From: JAAYCB01 sp012744395
GTDB lineage: Bacteria; Planctomycetota; Planctomycetia; Pirellulales; Thermoguttaceae
Assembly (NCBI GenBank): GCA_028703175.1
Contig: JAQVNJ010000198.1
Location: 1 to 6,380, forward strand
Length of the DNA stretch: 6,380 bases
Direction of reading: 5' to 3'
The translations under genes and the position numbers were made by a program. Under the pieces are notes generated by a model, which saw only the letters and a list, made by a program, of their open reading frames with translations, was not told the origin of the DNA and did not search any database. Below are positions 1-5,433 of the stretch, piece by piece (position 1 is the first letter of the stretch; each line of letters starts with the position of its first letter).

Positions 1-217
1 CGTAGTCGCCGAGGTCCTGGATCGTCAACTCGGCCAGGGGCCGGCCAGCGCACCATTCCAGGAACCGCTTCAAATCGCGGCGGTAGGCCGCCACCGTGTT
101 CTCGGCCAGGTGGCATTCGCCCGAGGCATAATCGACAAAGGCATCGAGCCAGACCCCTCTGACGCTCGGGGGCTTAAGCGGCTTGGGAACGACGCGTTTT
201 CGCCGAGCATTTGCCAT
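1..217 (-). CDS. Tyrosine recombinase XerC/XerD family, N-terminal part (runs off left edge)
   Basis: The minus strand from the ATG at 217-215 encodes 72 residues and stays open to the window edge. Residues about 21-72 match the SAM-like core-binding domain of XerC/XerD recombinases: GVWLDAFVDYASGEC, then LAENTVAAYRRDLKRFLEWC, then a short helix ending IQDLGDY. The stretch from Asn40 to Trp55 (ENT..AYRRDL..F..W) is the family's most recognisable N-terminal signature. The family resolves chromosome dimers with a catalytic tyrosine near the C-terminus; that part lies outside the window, so XerC, XerD and an integrase cannot be told apart. A basic, proline-containing extension (residues 4-18) precedes the domain. 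ATG at 217 is preferred because no later in-frame start exists before the domain; GTG at 232 is an alternative. The Shine-Dalgarno is weak. The gene diverges from the YhaM-like gene. Confidence 0.85.
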   Translation of the reverse strand, partial: MANARRKRVVPKPLKPPSVRGVWLDAFVDYASGECHLAENTVAAYRRDLKRFLEWCAGRPLAELTIQDLGDY

Positions 218-244
218 GATTCTCGCATGCACGGGCAGGTAGAG

Positions 245-258
245 CGGAATTCATTCCG
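245..258. promoter_or_regulatory. Perfect palindrome CGGAAT-TC-ATTCCG in divergent intergenic region
   Basis: Two 6-bp arms flank a TC centre exactly. The site lies 28 bp upstream of the recombinase ATG and about 100 bp before the promoter of the rightward gene. Its symmetry and place suit a binding site for a dimeric regulator, or a small stem in the recombinase leader. No known operator is recognised. Confidence 0.3.
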
Positions 259-354
259 TGCCGCGTGGTCTTCCGATAATTCACCGCCCGCGGAGGTCCT
301 CTCAGTTACGTTTCGGATGAAAAGCTGGGCAGACTCCAGCGGATTTGAAACCAT

Positions 355-384
355 TTGGCCCTGGAGCCCGCAAGCCGCTACAAT
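355..384 (+). promoter_or_regulatory. Sigma-70-like promoter for the YhaM-family gene
   Basis: TTGGCC (355-360) and TACAAT (379-384) are separated by 18 bp. The -10 box matches the consensus at five of six positions and the -35 at four. Transcription would begin near 391, giving a leader of about 45 nt. This argues against translation from the in-frame TTG at 355, which lies inside the -35 box. Confidence 0.5.
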
Positions 385-420
385 CGAAGCCGAACTGTCG
401 ATCCGCTTCGAACAGGCCCC

Positions 421-425
421 GGAGG
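421..425 (+). promoter_or_regulatory. Shine-Dalgarno GGAGG for the YhaM-family gene
   Basis: GGAGG lies 10 nt before GTG 436 and 13 nt before ATG 439. It supports a start at one of these adjacent codons rather than at the upstream TTG at 355. The spacing slightly favours GTG 436, which would add one residue. Confidence 0.5.
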
Positions 426-438
426 TCCCCCTGCCGTG

Positions 439-1407
439 ATGTGCCCATCCGCAATCCCCGTGGTGCGATTAAGTGAAATGACGCCCGGCGAGGAGGGCGA
501 TCTTTTTGTGCTCATGACGCTCAAGGAATCGTTGACAACACGCGACGGGAAACCCTATTTCCGAGTTGCTTTTCGCGACGTTCGGCGCGAAGTGGCATTC
601 CCGATCTGGGCCAATTCGCCACTGGCCGTCGATTGCCGCGATCAATGGAGCCCGGGCCGTTTCTACAAGCTTCGAGCCGTTTATCGCGAAACTGCCTTCG
701 GTCCCCAACTCGATATCCGCAAGATCCGGGAAGCGGTGGATGCCGACGCCGACGACGGGTTTGACCCGGCCCTGTGCTGCCCTGCATCCCGGTTCAACGC
801 CGAGGAGATGTTCGATGAACTCTTGGCCATCGCCACTGCCGGGATACCGGAAGGCGGCTTGCAAGAGCTGGTGCTGCTCCTGCTGGAGCGCAACCGCTCC
901 GCATGGCTGTCAGCCTACGCGGCCCGGCGGCACCACCACGCGTTTGTGGGAGGGCTGCTCGAACACACGCTCGGCGTCGCCCGCAACGCCGCCTTCTTCG
1001 CCGAGCAGTACGCGAGCCTTTATCCCGAGATGAGGCCGCCGCTTGACAGGGGCTTGGTCGTCGCCGGCGCGATTCTGCACGACATCGGCAAGCTGGAGGA
1101 ACTGGCATCCGGTCCGACCGGCGCCGCATACACGCCTGCCGGGCAATTGATCGGCCATCTGTTGCAGGGCCGCGACATGGTCCGCCAGGCCGCCGCCGAA
1201 GTCAACCTGGAGCCGGATACGCTGTTGCGGCTGGAGCACATCATCATCGCCCACCAGCGGCTTCCCGAATGGGGCTCGCCCAAGCCGCCAATGACGCCGG
1301 AAGCCCTGTTGGTCCACTACGCCGACGATGTCGACGCCAAGTTTCACCAGTTGGCGGTCGCAATCACCGAAGAGAAGCCTTTCCACCGCCTGATGGGCCA
1401 GCGCTGA
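439..1407 (+). CDS. yhaM: YhaM-family 3'-5' exoribonuclease (OB-fold + HD domain)
   Basis: The 322-residue product has the two-domain layout and length of YhaM (about 314 residues in Bacillus). These enzymes shorten RNA or single-stranded DNA from the 3' end, using metal ions bound by the HD domain. Residues about 8-97 look like an OB-fold nucleic-acid-binding domain (DLFVLMTLKE, KPYFRVAFRD, WSPGRFYKLRA). The HD domain follows: HHHAFVGGLLEHT (165-177), HDIGK (214-218), GHLLQG (239-244), the LEHIIIAHQ histidines (267, 272), and HYADDVDAKF (293-302), whose aspartates end the motif. The metal ligands all appear present. It is probably cytoplasmic and monocistronic, with its own promoter at 355-384, and it converges on the ketoacyl synthase. 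The exact start (ATG 439 or GTG 436) is uncertain. A different HD phosphohydrolase activity cannot be excluded, but the OB-HD fusion favours an RNase. Confidence 0.88.
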   Translation: MCPSAIPVVRLSEMTPGEEGDLFVLMTLKESLTTRDGKPYFRVAFRDVRREVAFPIWANSPLAVDCRDQWSPGRFYKLRAVYRETAFGPQLDIRKIREAVDADADDGFDPALCCPASRFNAEEMFDELLAIATAGIPEGGLQELVLLLLERNRSAWLSAYAARRHHHAFVGGLLEHTLGVARNAAFFAEQYASLYPEMRPPLDRGLVVAGAILHDIGKLEELASGPTGAAYTPAGQLIGHLLQGRDMVRQAAAEVNLEPDTLLRLEHIIIAHQRLPEWGSPKPPMTPEALLVHYADDVDAKFHQLAVAITEEKPFHRLMGQR

Positions 1408-1418
1408 GCGGCGCCGAT

Positions 1419-2753
1419 TCAGGCCGCCGTTCGACGGCCGGGCGTGCCGGCGGTGCCCCGTGAGGGCGAGGCCTCGTCGAACCGCGACACGACGATCGTC
1501 GCGTTCTGCCCGCCGAACCCGAGGCTGTTGCTCAGCACGTGCCGGCACTGGATCTCCCGCGCCGTGTTGGGCACATAGTCCAGATCGCAGTCGGGATCGA
1601 AGGTTTCGTAGTTGATCGTCGGCGGGACAACGCCGGTCCGGACCGCCATCAGGGCCACGATCATCTCGATTGCCCCGCAGGCGGTGGTCGCGTGCCCCAT
1701 CATGCTCTTGGTGCTCGAAACGGGGATCAGGTAGGCTTCCCGCCCGAAGGCCCGCTTCAGCGCCAGGGTCTCGATCCGATCGTTGAGGACAGTGCTCGTG
1801 CCGTGCGCGTTGATGTAGTCGATGTCGGTCAGGTTGAGGCGGGCTTGCTGCAGGGCCTGGCGGACGCAATGCACGTAACCTCGTCCGTCCGGGTGCGTGT
1901 CGGTCACCCGGTAGGCGTCATGGCTGGAGGCGAAGCCGGTCAGCTCGCCAAGAATCTCCGCGCCGCGGCTTCGCGCGTGCTCGAGCTCTTCGAGGACGAC
2001 GACGGCGCCCCCCTCGCCGACGACAAACCCCTGGCGGCTTCCGTCAAAGGGGCGCATCGCCGCAGGGCCTCTGTCGTTGTCCGTGCTCAGCACCGAGAGC
2101 AGGTGGAGCCCCGACATGGCGATCGGATTAACCATGCTGTGGGCCCCGCCGGCGAACATCACGTCGGCCTCATTCCGGCGGATTACTTCGGCAGCCCCAC
2201 CGATCGCCTGCGTGCTCGACGCGCAGGCGGCAATGCAATTCAGGTTCGGTCCCTGGGCGTCGAACAGCCCCGCCAGGCAATACGAGGGCATGTTCGGCTC
2301 GTTGTTCTCTTGAACGCGCCCCTCGGAACGGCAGAGCGCCTCCCGAAAAAATCTGGCCGGGTCGAAGCGACCATCACGGAGCGCTTCGGCCATCAGCGGC
2401 CCGAACTCGCTCAAGTCCCAGAAGATCTCGCCGCATCCCAGATAGACCCCCAGGCGGGTGGAGTCAACGGATCCGGGTGCAATGCCCGCCGCCTGAGCAG
2501 CCTGGACGGCCGAGGTGGCGGCAAAGCGGGTCTGGCGCGGATGCGCGCTCCAGTCGATCGAACTGGAGCCGAAATCCGCCTGATCCAAGTCCTTAACCTC
2601 CGCCGCAATCCGTACGGGGAACCGACCGGCGTCGAACAGAGAGATTGGGCCGATGCCGGACCTCCCCTCCGTCAAGCTCCTCCAAACCTTTGCAAGATCG
2701 GTACCGAGTGGGGTGGCGCAGCCAGCCCCTGTGATGACAACGCGTCGACTCAT
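1419..2753 (-). CDS. fabF: FabF-type beta-ketoacyl-ACP synthase
   Basis: The 444-residue thiolase-fold condensing enzyme elongates acyl-ACP with malonyl-ACP in fatty-acid (or polyketide-like) synthesis. It opens with RRVVITGAGCATPLG. The nucleophile Cys177 lies in AACASSTQ, His317 in NAHGTST, Lys349 in SSTKS and His354 in MMGHATTACG; GFGGQN (412-417) is the C-terminal glycine loop. The triad is complete, so it should be an active synthase, not a chain-length factor. It is longer than E. coli FabF (about 413): about 13 extra residues lie between strand 106 and Cys177, including QENNEPNMPS (148-157), and a tail of about 20 residues (SRFDEASPSRGTAG...) follows the core. No acyl carrier protein gene adjoins it, so it may act outside the main fab cluster. 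No Shine-Dalgarno is visible before ATG 2753. The true substrate is not determined by sequence. Confidence 0.93.
   Translation of the reverse strand: MSRRVVITGAGCATPLGTDLAKVWRSLTEGRSGIGPISLFDAGRFPVRIAAEVKDLDQADFGSSSIDWSAHPRQTRFAATSAVQAAQAAGIAPGSVDSTRLGVYLGCGEIFWDLSEFGPLMAEALRDGRFDPARFFREALCRSEGRVQENNEPNMPSYCLAGLFDAQGPNLNCIAACASSTQAIGGAAEVIRRNEADVMFAGGAHSMVNPIAMSGLHLLSVLSTDNDRGPAAMRPFDGSRQGFVVGEGGAVVVLEELEHARSRGAEILGELTGFASSHDAYRVTDTHPDGRGYVHCVRQALQQARLNLTDIDYINAHGTSTVLNDRIETLALKRAFGREAYLIPVSSTKSMMGHATTACGAIEMIVALMAVRTGVVPPTINYETFDPDCDLDYVPNTAREIQCRHVLSNSLGFGGQNATIVVSRFDEASPSRGTAGTPGRRTAA
1422..1439. terminator. GC-rich hairpin at the convergent gene ends (weak terminator candidate)
   Basis: GGCCG and CGGCC form a 5-bp stem around an 8-nt loop, inside the last codons of the synthase and 15 nt after the YhaM-like stop. 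No T-run follows in either direction, so an intrinsic terminator is doubtful. It is listed because only 11 bases separate the two stop codons and nothing better is present. Confidence 0.18.
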
Positions 2754-2773
2754 GTTGACAAATCAGGAAAAAT

Positions 2774-2794
2774 AGGTTGTTTTGAACAGGTTGT
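2774..2794. repeat. Tandem AGGTTGT direct repeat upstream of the synthase start
   Basis: AGGTTGT occurs at 2774-2780 and 2788-2794, a period of 14 bp, 20-40 bp upstream of the ketoacyl synthase ATG. It is inside the predicted leader, so it could be a regulator site or an RNA feature. Two short copies may also be chance. Confidence 0.35.
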
Positions 2795-2939
2795 CGTTTG
2801 TGCCAGCCGCCTTGATCCCTCCACCTACCGCAGCCAGCGCCGGCTTCCGCCGCGATTTGAGTCCCCATCCTTCGGACCGGCGAGGAATCGATCCCCTTAC
2901 GCATCCAACCCTGACATCCAAGTTCCATCCATACTGTCC

Positions 2940-2966
2940 ATTTTATCGAAAAAACAGCCAGGTCAA
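2940..2966 (-). promoter_or_regulatory. Candidate sigma-70-like promoter for the ketoacyl synthase
   Basis: Reading the minus strand, TTGACC (2966-2961) and TAAAAT (2945-2940) each match consensus at five of six positions. The spacer is 15 bp, shorter than the usual 17. Transcription would start near 2933 and leave a leader of about 180 nt before ATG 2753, long for a simple gene and suggestive of leader control. Confidence 0.45.
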
Positions 2967-3181
2967 CCACTGAAATTGTCGTTGACGCCGGCCACAATCG
3001 TCTTCTCCGGGGCGGCTCCGCGCGGTTGGGAAGACCTTCCCCCCTGCGCACTCGGTTTCGAAAGAACCTCTCTGTTTCCATCTCCGGCCCTCCGAGTGGC
3101 CGATTCCCTTCGTGCCACGCCCGGTTGTGTGCTCTTCCGTAGACAGCCGCGGACAGGCCGAAAGCTGTGCCTCGGACCGGG

Positions 3182-3199
3182 AGACCGCATCCACGGTCT
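3182..3199. repeat. Perfect inverted repeat AGACCG/CGGTCT
   Basis: Two 6-bp arms flank a 6-nt loop (CATCCA). It lies in the gene-free region, 26 bp before a second perfect stem-loop. Without a T-run it is not an obvious terminator. Confidence 0.4.
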
Positions 3200-3225
3200 G
3201 GATTTGCCTCAGGCTGGCGCGTGGG

Positions 3226-3243
3226 GATATTTTGAGAAATATC
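3226..3243. repeat. Perfect inverted repeat GATATTT/AAATATC
   Basis: Two 7-bp arms flank a 4-nt loop (TGAG). The AT-rich arms stand out in GC-rich surroundings, which fits an operator for a dimeric regulator or a small hairpin. It is about 230 bp upstream of the rightward promoter at 3472-3500 and about 470 bp upstream of the synthase start. Confidence 0.45.
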
Positions 3244-3471
3244 GCAAAGCCGGCTGGATGTTTCGCGCGGTCCATGGCCGGCGTCGATTGAGTCAAAGGA
3301 CCGTCGGCGGCGTCGATCCGTGGGGGTTCATTCCGCCTGTTGTGGCGTCTATCAAAGGATTTACGTCAAGCGGCAAGGCTCCGCCTCCGAGGGCTTCTGC
3401 CCGCGGTGCTGCCCGTCTCTGCGAATTCGCATCGGGGCTGGCGGAATCGATGATCGTCTCCTCACTGTCTA

Positions 3472-3500
3472 TTGAGTCGAACGGCGATTTTCGCTACTCT
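3472..3500 (+). promoter_or_regulatory. Candidate promoter for the unknown-protein/lipoprotein unit
   Basis: TTGAGT (3472-3477) and TACTCT (3495-3500) are spaced by the ideal 17 bp. The -35 box has four consensus matches and the -10 three, including the key first TA and last T. Transcription would start near 3507, about 80 nt before ATG 3589. Confidence 0.4.
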
Positions 3501-3588
3501 CTTGGGCCCGTGAACTTGGAGAGGACAGCGAAAGCGCGGACTGCCGCCCGTGGTCGTCGGTCTGCCCCCTGGATTTCTGCCGGTGGAA

Positions 3589-4074
3589 ATGGATTACGAA
3601 TTTCAGCGTTGCACGCGACGATGTGCCGCTTCGGACCGGGAGTTGGCTCCCGGTGAGGAGTTCTTCTCCGTGCTGGTTTCCGAGGGAGCCGAGTTGCGAC
3701 GGCTCGACTACAGCGTTGGTGCGTGGAAGGGACCGCCGGAGCAGGCTGCCGGATGGTGGAAATCGCGGATGCCCGACCCCGCCTCCCGGCGGATGCACTG
3801 GGCGCCGAACGACGTGATGCTGCATTTCTTCGAGGAGCTTGAGAACCAGCCGGCGCAGGCGGACATGCGGTTTGTGTTGGCATTGCTGCTTGTCCGCAGG
3901 CGCGTTTTTCGCGAGGAGCAGCGGGACACCGATGACCAGGGGCGCGAGCTGATGGTCTTGTATTGTCCGCGCCGCGAGGCAACGTACACGGTTCCCGCCA
4001 TTCCACCGACGCCCGACCGGATCGAAGAAATCCAAGGGGAGCTTGCTCGATTGTTGTTCGCCAACGCGGATTGA
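3589..4074 (+). CDS. Conserved-looking protein of unknown function with CTRRC motif
   Basis: I do not recognise a named family. The 161-residue protein has no signal peptide or membrane segment and is probably cytoplasmic. It opens MDYEFQRCTRRC, with Cys8-x3-Cys12, followed by ELAPGEEFFSVLV (18-30); a third cysteine lies in LYCPRRE (Cys126). The centre is Trp-rich (Trp46, 56, 57, 71) with GWWKSRMPDP and MHWAPNDVML, then a helix-like FVLALLLVRRRVF (95-107) and a charged C-terminal helix. The style resembles hypothetical proteins I recall from planctomycetes; that is memory, not a search. Cysteine pairing could bind zinc, but a fourth ligand is not evident. ATG 3589 is chosen because the preceding codons from GTG 3550 (a hydrophobic Pro/Gly/Val stretch) look like leader; GTG 3550 and GTG 3583 remain possible. 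The lipoprotein gene follows after 61 bp on the same strand, so co-transcription is likely. Confidence 0.8.
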   Translation: MDYEFQRCTRRCAASDRELAPGEEFFSVLVSEGAELRRLDYSVGAWKGPPEQAAGWWKSRMPDPASRRMHWAPNDVMLHFFEELENQPAQADMRFVLALLLVRRRVFREEQRDTDDQGRELMVLYCPRREATYTVPAIPPTPDRIEEIQGELARLLFANAD

Positions 4075-4120
4075 CCGCAAGACATCCTGTCGGCCACGGT
4101 GAGGGTTGCGCGGGATGGCC

Positions 4121-4126
4121 GGAGAG
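4121..4126 (+). promoter_or_regulatory. Shine-Dalgarno GGAGAG deciding the lipoprotein start
   Basis: GGAGAG lies 9 nt before ATG 4136. This favours that codon over the in-frame TTG 4106 and ATG 4115, which would also place ten or seven extra polar residues ahead of the signal peptide. Confidence 0.55.
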
Positions 4127-4135
4127 ACAGAGTCC

Positions 4136-5116
4136 ATGGATGGACGTCGAAAGACCGCTGCGTTGTTGGCCCTCTGCGCCGGATGCCTGGCGATCGGTTC
4201 GGGCTGTAGCCTGCTGGACCGGCGCCCCAAGACGCCGCCGCTGCCGGCAGTGCTTCCGCCGAGCCCATCGCTTTCCCAGGTCATGGAAGCGGTCAACAAC
4301 AACAGCCGGCAGATTCAGTCGTTTTCCACGGCCGAGGGGGAGTTGTCCGGCCCGGGGATTCCGGTGACCCTTCGCGGGACGAATATTGCCTTCGAGCGAC
4401 CGCGGCGCCTGAGAATTCGCGCGGGGACGGGGCTGACCGGCTCGGAACTTGATGTCGGCAGCAACGACGAACTGTTCTGGTTCTGGATCCGGAGGAACAA
4501 CCCGCCGGCCGTCTTCTTCTGCCGCCACAACCAGTTCGCTTCCTGCGCCGCCTCGCGGATGATGCCGATGGAACCCGCTTGGCTGATCGAGGCGTTTGGA
4601 ATCGTCGAACTGGCGCCCGGCGAGCGGCACGAAGGCCCGTTCGAACGGCCGGACGGGCATCTGGAAGTCGTCTCGATTCGCCAATCGCCATGCGGCGAGG
4701 TGAGAAAGAAGACCGTGATCGACCGTTCCAGCGCGGCGGTCCTGGAACAACACCTCTACGATCAATACGGGCGGCTCTCGGCCAGTGCGGTCGCCCGGGA
4801 GCACCGTCGCGACCCGCTCTCGGCCTTGATCATGCCCCGGGTGATCGATCTGCAATGCCCGCAAGCCCAGTTCTCGATGCGCGTCAACCTGGGCAACGTG
4901 GCGATCAACCAGCCATTTGGAAATGCCGAAACGCTCTGGACGATGCCCACGGGAGGGGGATGGCCGCTGGTCGATCTGGCAGATCCGAACTGGCCGCAGA
5001 TGCTCGGCGGGCAGCCTCAGCAGCCTCAGCAGCAGCCTCAGCAGCAGCCGGCAATGATCCCGGAGATTTCCTCTTTTCCAGAAGCGCCGAGACGAGAATT
5101 CAACCGCTTGCGGTAG
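4136..5116 (+). CDS. LolA-like outer-membrane lipoprotein, unknown function
   Basis: The 326-residue product starts with a lipoprotein signal peptide: basic DGRRK (2-6), a hydrophobic core (8-20) and a lipobox-like IGSGC with Cys24 as the probable lipidated residue; Cys17 in CAGC is an alternative. Gly at -3 is not typical. A Pro-rich linker (31-44) leads to a domain resembling the LolA/LppX half-barrel: a helix VMEAVNNNSRQIQSF (49-63), then strands with FERPRRLRIRAG (86-97), SNDELFWFWIRRN (109-121) and PAVFFCRHNQF (124-134). Such proteins hold lipid or lipoprotein acyl chains, or help outer-membrane assembly; a specific role is not shown. The C-terminus carries a Gln/Pro run (293-305). It sits 61 bp after the unknown-protein gene, probably in one transcript. 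The fold assignment is by pattern only; the lipoprotein call is firmer than the function. Confidence 0.82.
   Translation: MDGRRKTAALLALCAGCLAIGSGCSLLDRRPKTPPLPAVLPPSPSLSQVMEAVNNNSRQIQSFSTAEGELSGPGIPVTLRGTNIAFERPRRLRIRAGTGLTGSELDVGSNDELFWFWIRRNNPPAVFFCRHNQFASCAASRMMPMEPAWLIEAFGIVELAPGERHEGPFERPDGHLEVVSIRQSPCGEVRKKTVIDRSSAAVLEQHLYDQYGRLSASAVAREHRRDPLSALIMPRVIDLQCPQAQFSMRVNLGNVAINQPFGNAETLWTMPTGGGWPLVDLADPNWPQMLGGQPQQPQQQPQQQPAMIPEISSFPEAPRREFNRLR
5012..5050 (+). repeat. Gln/Pro-coding CAG-CCT microrepeat in the lipoprotein gene
   Basis: CAGCCTCAG units repeat imperfectly and encode Q-P-QQ-P-QQQ-P-QQQ-P (residues 293-305). Nearly all glutamines use CAG and the prolines mainly CCT. This low-complexity tail is likely flexible and prone to length change by slippage in whole codons. 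Confidence 0.75.
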
Positions 5117-5223
5117 GAGACCTTGGACGGAAGCAATCAGAGCGGCATGGTGAACCGGAGTATTGTGGAGCACGTCTGCAAGCTGTGAAGAATCCACGGA
5201 TCGGGCATGCTGAGGAGGCCAAG

Positions 5224-5286
5224 ATGCCTGCCATTCGGCGGTTTCTTCGCAGCCGGATGGCCGCATATTTGGCAGATTCGGATTAA
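5224..5286 (+). CDS. Possible 20-residue mini-ORF or leader peptide
   Basis: The frame encodes MPAIRRFLRSRMAAYLADSD and ends in TAA. GGAGG (5214-5218, within GAGGAGG) lies 5 nt before the ATG and is the strongest Shine-Dalgarno in the window. The peptide is basic at its N-terminal half and has no known motif. GGGCAT (5203-5208) can pair with ATGCCT (5224-5229), one G-T pair included, placing the ribosome site in a 15-nt loop and the start codon in the stem. It stands 147 bp before the porin, so a leader-peptide role is conceivable, but a chance frame is equally possible. Confidence 0.25.
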   Translation: MPAIRRFLRSRMAAYLADSD

Positions 5287-5371
5287 TTTGCCCTGTCCCT
5301 ACAACCGATAGCAGGTCATAAGCGGGCAGTGCGCACGAAGCAGTCGCACCATCACGGTCCGGTAGAGGTCA

Positions 5372-5391
5372 GGATTGGCAGTGTTCAATCC
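5372..5391 (+). repeat. Inverted repeat GGATTG/CAATCC upstream of the porin
   Basis: Two perfect 6-bp arms flank an 8-nt loop. GAG (5366-5368) and CTC (5392-5394) could extend the stem across a small bulge. It ends 42 nt before the porin ATG, in the probable leader, and could influence its translation or mRNA stability. Confidence 0.35.
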
Positions 5392-5419
5392 CTCAGACAG
5401 CAAGAGAACGATCAAGGAT

Positions 5420-5424
5420 GGGAG
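5420..5424 (+). promoter_or_regulatory. Shine-Dalgarno GGGAG for the porin
   Basis: GGGAG lies 9 nt before ATG 5434 and directly precedes a classical signal peptide, so it fixes the porin start. Confidence 0.55.
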
Positions 5425-5433
5425 TAGCAAGTC

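Larger units (their letters stand above)
2754..3588. other. Gene-free region between the synthase and the unknown-protein gene
   Basis: About 835 bp contain no reading frame on either strand with recognisable domains or a convincing start. The minus-strand frames at 2593-3081 and 2943-3296 give Arg/Ser/Gly-rich translations without family resemblance. Base composition is less GC-biased and more AT-punctuated than in the flanking genes. It holds a leftward promoter (2940-2966), a tandem repeat (2774-2794), two perfect stem-loops (3182-3199 and 3226-3243) and a rightward promoter (3472-3500). A GGAGAGG at 3518-3524 resembles a Shine-Dalgarno but has no start codon at normal spacing. A non-coding RNA is possible but not shown. 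Confidence 0.6.
5117..5433. other. Intergenic region between the lipoprotein and porin genes
   Basis: These 317 bp lack a recognisable gene apart from the mini-ORF at 5224-5286. I found no good -35/-10 pair: TTGCCC at 5288-5293 and TTGGCA at 5375-5380 have no partner at normal spacing. A hairpin at 5372-5391 lies in the presumed porin leader. No T-run terminator follows the lipoprotein gene, so read-through to the porin is not excluded. Confidence 0.55.

Noticed and set aside
70..354. Minus-strand frame of 94 codons overlapping the recombinase start
   Set aside because: A different minus-strand frame carries the Xer domain; this one is its shadow.
355..438. N-terminal extension of the YhaM-like protein from TTG 355
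   Set aside because: The TTG lies inside a good -35 box, and GGAGG at 421-425 points to 436/439. The extra residues do not resemble the family's N-terminus.
110..439. Plus-strand frame of 109 codons over the recombinase start and divergent gap
   Set aside because: It is antisense to the clear Xer N-terminal domain and its translation has no family resemblance.
2943..3296. Minus-strand 117-codon frame in the gene-free region, considered as an acyl carrier protein or other small gene
   Set aside because: It has no DSL phosphopantetheine motif, no acidic bias and no recognisable fold.
3518..3524. GGAGAGG as the ribosome site of the unknown-protein gene
   Set aside because: No ATG, GTG or TTG follows at 5-12 nt; the nearest in-frame GTG is 25 nt away.
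3494..5266. Minus-strand frame of 590 codons opposite the unknown-protein and lipoprotein genes
   Set aside because: The Arg/Pro/Gly-rich translation is typical of antisense to GC-rich genes. The plus strand carries a lipobox, a LolA-like domain and good start signals.
5288..5312. TTGCCC...GATAGC as the porin promoter
   Set aside because: The spacing is only about 13 bp and the -10 match is poor.
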